A stretch of 64,000 bases of DNA from Erythroxylum novogranatense. Taxonomy: Eukaryota > Streptophyta > Magnoliopsida > Malpighiales > Erythroxylaceae. Position numbers and translations under genes: made by a program. This document shows, one piece after another, positions 59,081 through 64,000 of this stretch. Each line of letters begins with the position of its first letter. The first letter of the stretch is position 1. Below the pieces are notes generated by a model. The model worked only from the letters and a program-made list of their open reading frames with translations. It was not told where the DNA came from and did not search any database. The stretch spans positions 18,958,350 through 19,022,349 of the forward strand of contig CM057234.1 in the NCBI GenBank assembly GCA_029891385.1. The letters run 5' to 3'.

Positions 59081-62000
59081 TTTAGGTGGTATCGAGCCCG
59101 AAGAGTACGTAATGTATCCAGGCACGATTTGGAACATAGGTTTCATGCATTTGAGTCGCGTCGTTGCAGACCGTGGTAACTGATCCCTAGTCAGAGTCGC
59201 ACGAGGATAAATCCTACGGGTGCATAAGTGTCAAGTGACTAAGTGAGAGAAGTGTGAGACTGGATTAGAGTGAAAATCCCTAAAAGGGGATAATCAATTA
59301 GGAAAGGATAAAGGAAAAATGGATAAGAAGATTGAAATTGTACTGGGTTAGAAACCCTTATAAGTGATAGCCGAATGACTGTGTTGGCCTAGACTGATTA
59401 AGAATTTCCGAATTAAATTGACAATATTATGGTGACAGAAAAATGCAGATGTTGAGAAATGGGAGAGATTCATTAGAGATATGGGAAGTTTATTGGTTAT
59501 AGTAGATCTAAATGAAATTAAAAGCTCGGGATGGTTAGGTAATTACAGTTCTGACTGTATATGTCACGAAAGGGGAAATATAGGAATTGAGTAAAATGTA
59601 GTGGTCCAATCGGGCATATCTTGATTCACTGTATTCGAGTTAGAGATCAGTAGATATTATAGGCAGATGATAATAGCGAAATGGAAAGAAGCTCAATAAA
59701 GTACTGTAACGGTTTATTGAGAACTGAAAGAATCGAAAAGGAAAGATGTTCAGTGCCTATTTGAGTGAGATAAAAGTGTACAGATAGACTGAAATGAATT
59801 CGGGAAATGGTTATGTACTAGACCGCATAAGTTTGAGACTGAAATTGTTAGGTGATTATACTGATGGTGTATCGGGAAATACTGAATTAGGTGTATATGG
59901 ACACGAAAATGGTAAATGGATAGGTATATAGATAGAGAGAAAATGGAGTAGTATCAACGACTTTGTCGGTATTGGGGACTGTGAACACCTGATCATAGAC
60001 TGTTTGAGAAAAATAGAAGATAAGTAGCAGAAAACAGAATAAAAAAAAATATGGAATAATGATCACAAGCTGATAAGCCAAATTGATATGACCTTATAAG
60101 GTCAAGTTGCACATAACGGATAGGGGAATGAGACATACAGTTAAATGATATGGTGAGAATGAAATGAAACCACAATAGTGGTATATGAAAAGAATTGTTG
60201 CATTTAAGTCGATTTACTGTTGGGGATATCTATTGGACAGTAATGTTGATTGTGATTAATGAAATGTATGTGACAGATATATGGAAATCATAGAGTGTAT
60301 GAGAGGAACTGAAAAGTGATTCTGGTATAGATTACTGAATAAGTGGTAAAGAAAGTGTTTAAGTGACTGTCACAAGGAACCTTCGCGAAAGGAATGTTCT
60401 GATCTGTTAAATGATGACATAAGAGTGTCTTGATTGAGATTATACGTACAGTGAAGAATGATTGAAAAACAGTTAGGAATAATAATTGGTGGATGAGACT
60501 TTCGTGAACTAAATTAAAAGTGAAATTGGGTCATAGCTCTTACTGCTGGGGTTATCTGCACTATGTGTATAGAAATGTAAAGTATCCACATAAGTGAAAT
60601 TCTAATTGGAGGTAATCTAATTGCAATGTAAAGTGAATCGATCTCCAGTTATGATGTAAAACTGTTGAGGAATCTAGATTTGAAACGAAAAATAAAAGAG
60701 TCCCGAACTGAGAAGAGAGATACTAAAATAAAATGGAAAATTTTTGGAGGTTTAAATATGGATGACAAGGTATCAACATATGTTGATAGGAATGATATGA
60801 AAACAAATGAGAAGAGAAAATGAAAAGAGTAATCGAATGGAGACAAGAGGGTCAAAAGGAAACCGACAATGAGGTGATGCAAAGGACACCTTCATAAAGA
60901 AATTGTAGATACACTCATTGTAGACTCAATGAAAAGGGTAAAAGATGTACAGTAAAGTCAATAAGACCCTAATAGGGAAGTATGCGAGGTAAGCTAATGG
61001 TAGTAAGCGTGATTAGAGACAGAATGTGTTTGGAAGTGTTGAACAGTGAAAAGTAAAAAGAACGATAGGATGAATTGAGGAATCTGATACTGATGATAAA
61101 CATACACTGGAAAAGTGGGCAGTGAGTATTGAACGGCGACAATATGTTGAACAAGTATGAACTAAATTGAACTGACTGTGATAAAAGGGTATTAGTGCCA
61201 TTCTCATGATTGAAAGCCTTGGAGACTGTAGTTTCCCATAAGCATACACTGTGTTAATTTGAGGGAAGAGACGGGTATAAATACGATAATGCTGCAATGA
61301 ACAGATTAATTACAGATATTGGGATTGTCAATGATTGTCAAGCAGATTATGGGTAATAGTGATGTGTTTCTGGAAAATTGAAGTTGTAAATCTAGTGATA
61401 AGAATGGTTAAGAGTGCAGAAAGTAAAAGGGGGAAATCTTATGATGAGTTTGAATATACGAATGGAATTGGAAAACTATAGTGAATAAAAGTCGAAGGAG
61501 AAATAAGTGTACCCAATAAAAAGGTATTAGAACAAGAAAGTGAGCAGTTAAAGTTAGACATTCTAGTCAAAGATATTTGAAAAGTGAAATTGAGTAATTG
61601 TAGGTATAGAATGAAGTGATTCTTGGCTCAAGTGTTTATAGGTTGAATGTCCAATAGGAAAAGGGTTTGATTATGTTCTTGTTATAGAGTTTTGATTCAT
61701 GGAGAATATATCTGTTATAATCTTTGCATAAGGCTCATCGAGAGTTAAAGACCGTAATGGGTTTGAGACTAAAATGTGTGAGAAAAGGAAAGTGACCGAG
61801 AAAACCGCATGGTTAGCTAAAGTGGAATCGGATCGGACAAATGAGATAGAGTAAATCAGATATCCGGATAAAGTGTGTGAACATTATAGAAAAGTGATTT
61901 GTCTTACGAGAATCGATTTTAAATATAAAGTGAATGGCGTATAATAAATGACTGCATTAGGTACATTGTTACTGATAGTGAATTGGAATTAATGTCACCG

Positions 62001-62456
62001 TATTGGTACCAAAGGAATGTAAATCGTCCCTGACGTGATTAAGGGAGGTACCAAAGAAATGGAAACGTACTCATTGGAACATAAGTTGGACTATATGGCA
62101 CTGTGGGAAAAAGGTATTAGAGGAATAAAATGTGATAAGTGAATAGGTTCGAAAATACTGAACTGAGTTAAATATCGAAACCAAAGGTAGTAACTATTCT
62201 AGAAATGGCAAGTGAGATAGCTAAGAAAATGAGATCGCCAACTAATAGTCTTGTCGAATCCACCTACTGTCCTAAGTGATAATGAGTTAGCCAAATTAGT
62301 AACTAAACCACGGACTGAGAGTGGTTACTGTGATCACTTGACAAGTGAATCATTAAGTGGAAAAGTGTATGGGATATGTAGAATCATGTGATTACTGTCA
62401 TAGTGAACCGTTGACTGAGAATTTCGAGGACGAAATTCTTATAAGGAGGGGAGAAT
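59081..62456 (+). mobile_element. LARD-B internal region 2, non-coding
   Basis: 3376 bp, collinear with internal region 1. It starts with TTTAGGTGGTATCGAGC and ends with ataaggaggggagaat. Long stretches (for example 59580-59990 against 51960-52370) are identical. Others differ almost only at CTG, CAG or CG. No coding capacity is seen. Confidence 0.87.
62420..62456 (+). other. LARD-B polypurine tract and inverted repeat 2
   Basis: GAATTTCGAGGACGAAATTC followed by ttataaggaggggagaat. The intact 8-bp stem and purine tract precede LTR 3. Confidence 0.85.
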
Positions 62457-64000
62457 TGTAACATCCCACCCCCTCCTGGAAGGGTAAAATAGTAAAATTA
62501 GCATAGGATGAGACTAATAGGGATGTATGAGTAGTGTCCAGGTATACTGGTACTGGTGCTCAGTGAATTTGTGCACGCGAACTGTTTGGTCATGCATTCA
62601 TGACATTCCCGGTAATTGGGCCTAACGGCATTTTATTGTGATTAACGTGGTTATGGGATTTGAAAAATTGTTCGAAAAGCGCTTATTAAGCGTTTTACAT
62701 TTTGGGATTTATAGGATTTTTCTGGAATTTTCGGAGAAAATTTGACCGCAAAATCGTAGGTAAATGGCCTAAATGTGTTTTGTTATGAAAATGTGATTTT
62801 CGTGATTGAAAAACTTTTTGAAGTGCACTGTTATGTGCTTTACAATTTTAGGGAATTTCAATAATTCTCAAAAAAATGATTTGGGGAAATTCCCGGAAAT
62901 TTCCGGACTGAGAAAATTCCAACGAGCTGACTGAGTGAACTGTTTTAAACTGAAAAGGGACTGCTTGATGGCATGAGATTAGTAGATAATGATATTAGCG
63001 AATTATTCTAGAGCCATGATTAGTGTTTAAGTGGGATTAATGAGAGTTTGTGATTAAAGTAGGTTAATTAACTTGATTTTTGTCTTTTCTTATTTGAAAA
63101 TGCCAAGTGTCCTCTTCATTAAAGAAATTTGTCTCTTTATATACATCATCCACGACTTTCTTCTTGTCTTCCACTTATATTCACGACTCTTCTCTTTGAA
63201 TGGATAAGAAAATTACTTTGAAAGCTAAAAAAATCTCTTCCATCCGTGAGTGCTCCTTTCTCCTTCCATCGTTGGTGTTTGTTCCTCCTTCCTCTTGTTT
63301 CCTTGCTTGCTCTTCTTCTATCCACAATCAAGACCATACTTAAGTCTTGTGAAGATGAGGATTTGTGTATGTGATGGAGTGGTATCCGTAGGTTGGTAAG
63401 TGGTAGAAAGTTGGAGGAGGGGAGCTTGGAAGCTTGAAGAATTTGAAGTTGCAATTTAATTAGGTAAGTTGTTATTTAAGGTTTGAGTTTTAAATATTGT
63501 TTTTACATGGAATTAAATGCCATGATAGTATGGGGGTAGTTAATATAAGGATTTAAAGCATGTATAAGGTTCAGGTAGGTATTAAAGTGATGATTATTAT
63601 GATTTGAAGAAAAGGGGATGAGGTTAGATGAAGATGCATTGAAGTTACTGATGTGATTTGATTTTTGAATTGAACAAGGGTAATTAATTGAGTTTTTAAT
63701 GGAGGAATTAAATGCTGTAAATTTTCAGTGTTAACCCTAATATGTGTATGACTGTATTTATATTTAATTTGTATTTATTTTGATGTCTAGTGATGTGAAA
63801 AAGGAATTAGAAGTGGGTGAACTAAGGTTAACCTTAAATCTGGAAAGTTAGAGTTGAGATTGATGTTACTGTTTTATTCATAACTTATTGTGTAGAAATG
63901 CAAATGAGGTAAGGTTAGTGGCCACTGAAACTTTGGGATGTTGGCTTTAATTTAGTGTGAACTAGGTGTTGTTGAATTTCAATGATAGAAGGGTGAAATT
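62457..64000 (+). mobile_element. LARD-B LTR 3, cut by the window end
   Basis: The first 1544 bp of a third LTR, collinear with LTR 1 and LTR 2, with the TATA box at 63138-63143 and a splice-donor-like AG/GTAAGTTG at 63464. Confidence 0.9.
63138..63143 (+). promoter_or_regulatory. TATA box of LARD-B LTR 3
   Basis: TATATA in ctctttatatacatc, the same position relative to the LTR start as in the other two copies. Confidence 0.55.

Larger units (their letters stand above)
47239..64000 (+). mobile_element. LARD-B tandem array: LTR-internal-LTR-internal-LTR
   Basis: Three LTRs start at 47239, 54829 and 62457 (periods 7590 and 7628 bp), with two complete 3.35-kb internal regions between them. All start TGTAACATCCC and the two complete LTRs end GTGTTACA. 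Each internal region has a primer-binding site after an LTR and a purine tract before the next LTR. There is no gag or pol. Copies are almost identical outside CG/CTG patches. The array interrupts LARD-A and runs off the window end, so the copy number is unknown. Confidence 0.9.

Overview
The window is plant nuclear DNA, almost certainly pericentromeric or other gene-poor heterochromatin. Nearly all of it is nested retrotransposons: Ty1/copia of a SIRE-like lineage, Ty3/gypsy chromoviruses of a Tekay/Del-like lineage, one LINE with a plant-type C-terminal RNase H, and a large non-autonomous LTR element (a LARD, LTRs with a long non-coding interior). I found no intact host gene, tRNA, rRNA or CRISPR array. 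Species cannot be told from the sequence; the base composition (AT-rich with methylation-prone CG/CHG patches) and the families fit a dicot-like plant.

Layout. 1-1289: no gene. 1290-1523: a Ty1/copia integrase scrap, cut by a Tekay-like gypsy whose 3' LTR is 1524-4190 and whose truncated pol is 4192-5489 (minus strand). 5490-7318: AT-rich with no recognisable gene. 7319-35598: an old copia element ('Copia-B', minus strand), whose 3' LTR (8269-9592) also serves as the 5' LTR of a second truncated copy (7319-8268). Copia-B was split twice. A nearly complete Tekay-like element (10907-22664, 5-bp TSD TTTTT) sits in its gag. A SIRE-like copia element (24594-34837, TSD AGCAA) sits in its 5' LTR. 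That SIRE element is in turn split by a gypsy solo LTR (28275-30718, TSD GAATC on the element strand). 36107-39809: a LINE on the minus strand, ending in poly(A) and interrupted at 39810 by a probable LTR fragment. 40439-47238: a minus-strand LARD copy ('LARD-A'), interrupted at 47239 by a plus-strand array LTR-internal-LTR-internal-LTR ('LARD-B', period about 7.6 kb) that runs off the end.

How the parts work together. The Tekay-like element carries gag, protease, RT, RNase H and a chromodomain, but its integrase core is gutted by two deletions. The LARD has no gag or pol, yet it shares with the Tekay-like element the TTTAGGTGGTATC primer-binding design, the end of pol just before the polypurine tract, and conserved blocks in the LTR. 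It is therefore probably mobilised in trans by a Tekay relative.

The most interesting signal is that every LTR of this group carries a strong 5' splice donor (GTAAGT) a few hundred bases after the promoter. In the LARD and Tekay LTRs this is paired with a TTTTTCAG acceptor near the LTR end, which would remove about 2.8 kb of LTR. A second general point is that differences between otherwise identical LTR copies cluster at CTG/CAG and CG sites in a way that looks like base-calling error at methylated cytosines. Many frameshifts here should be read with that in mind.
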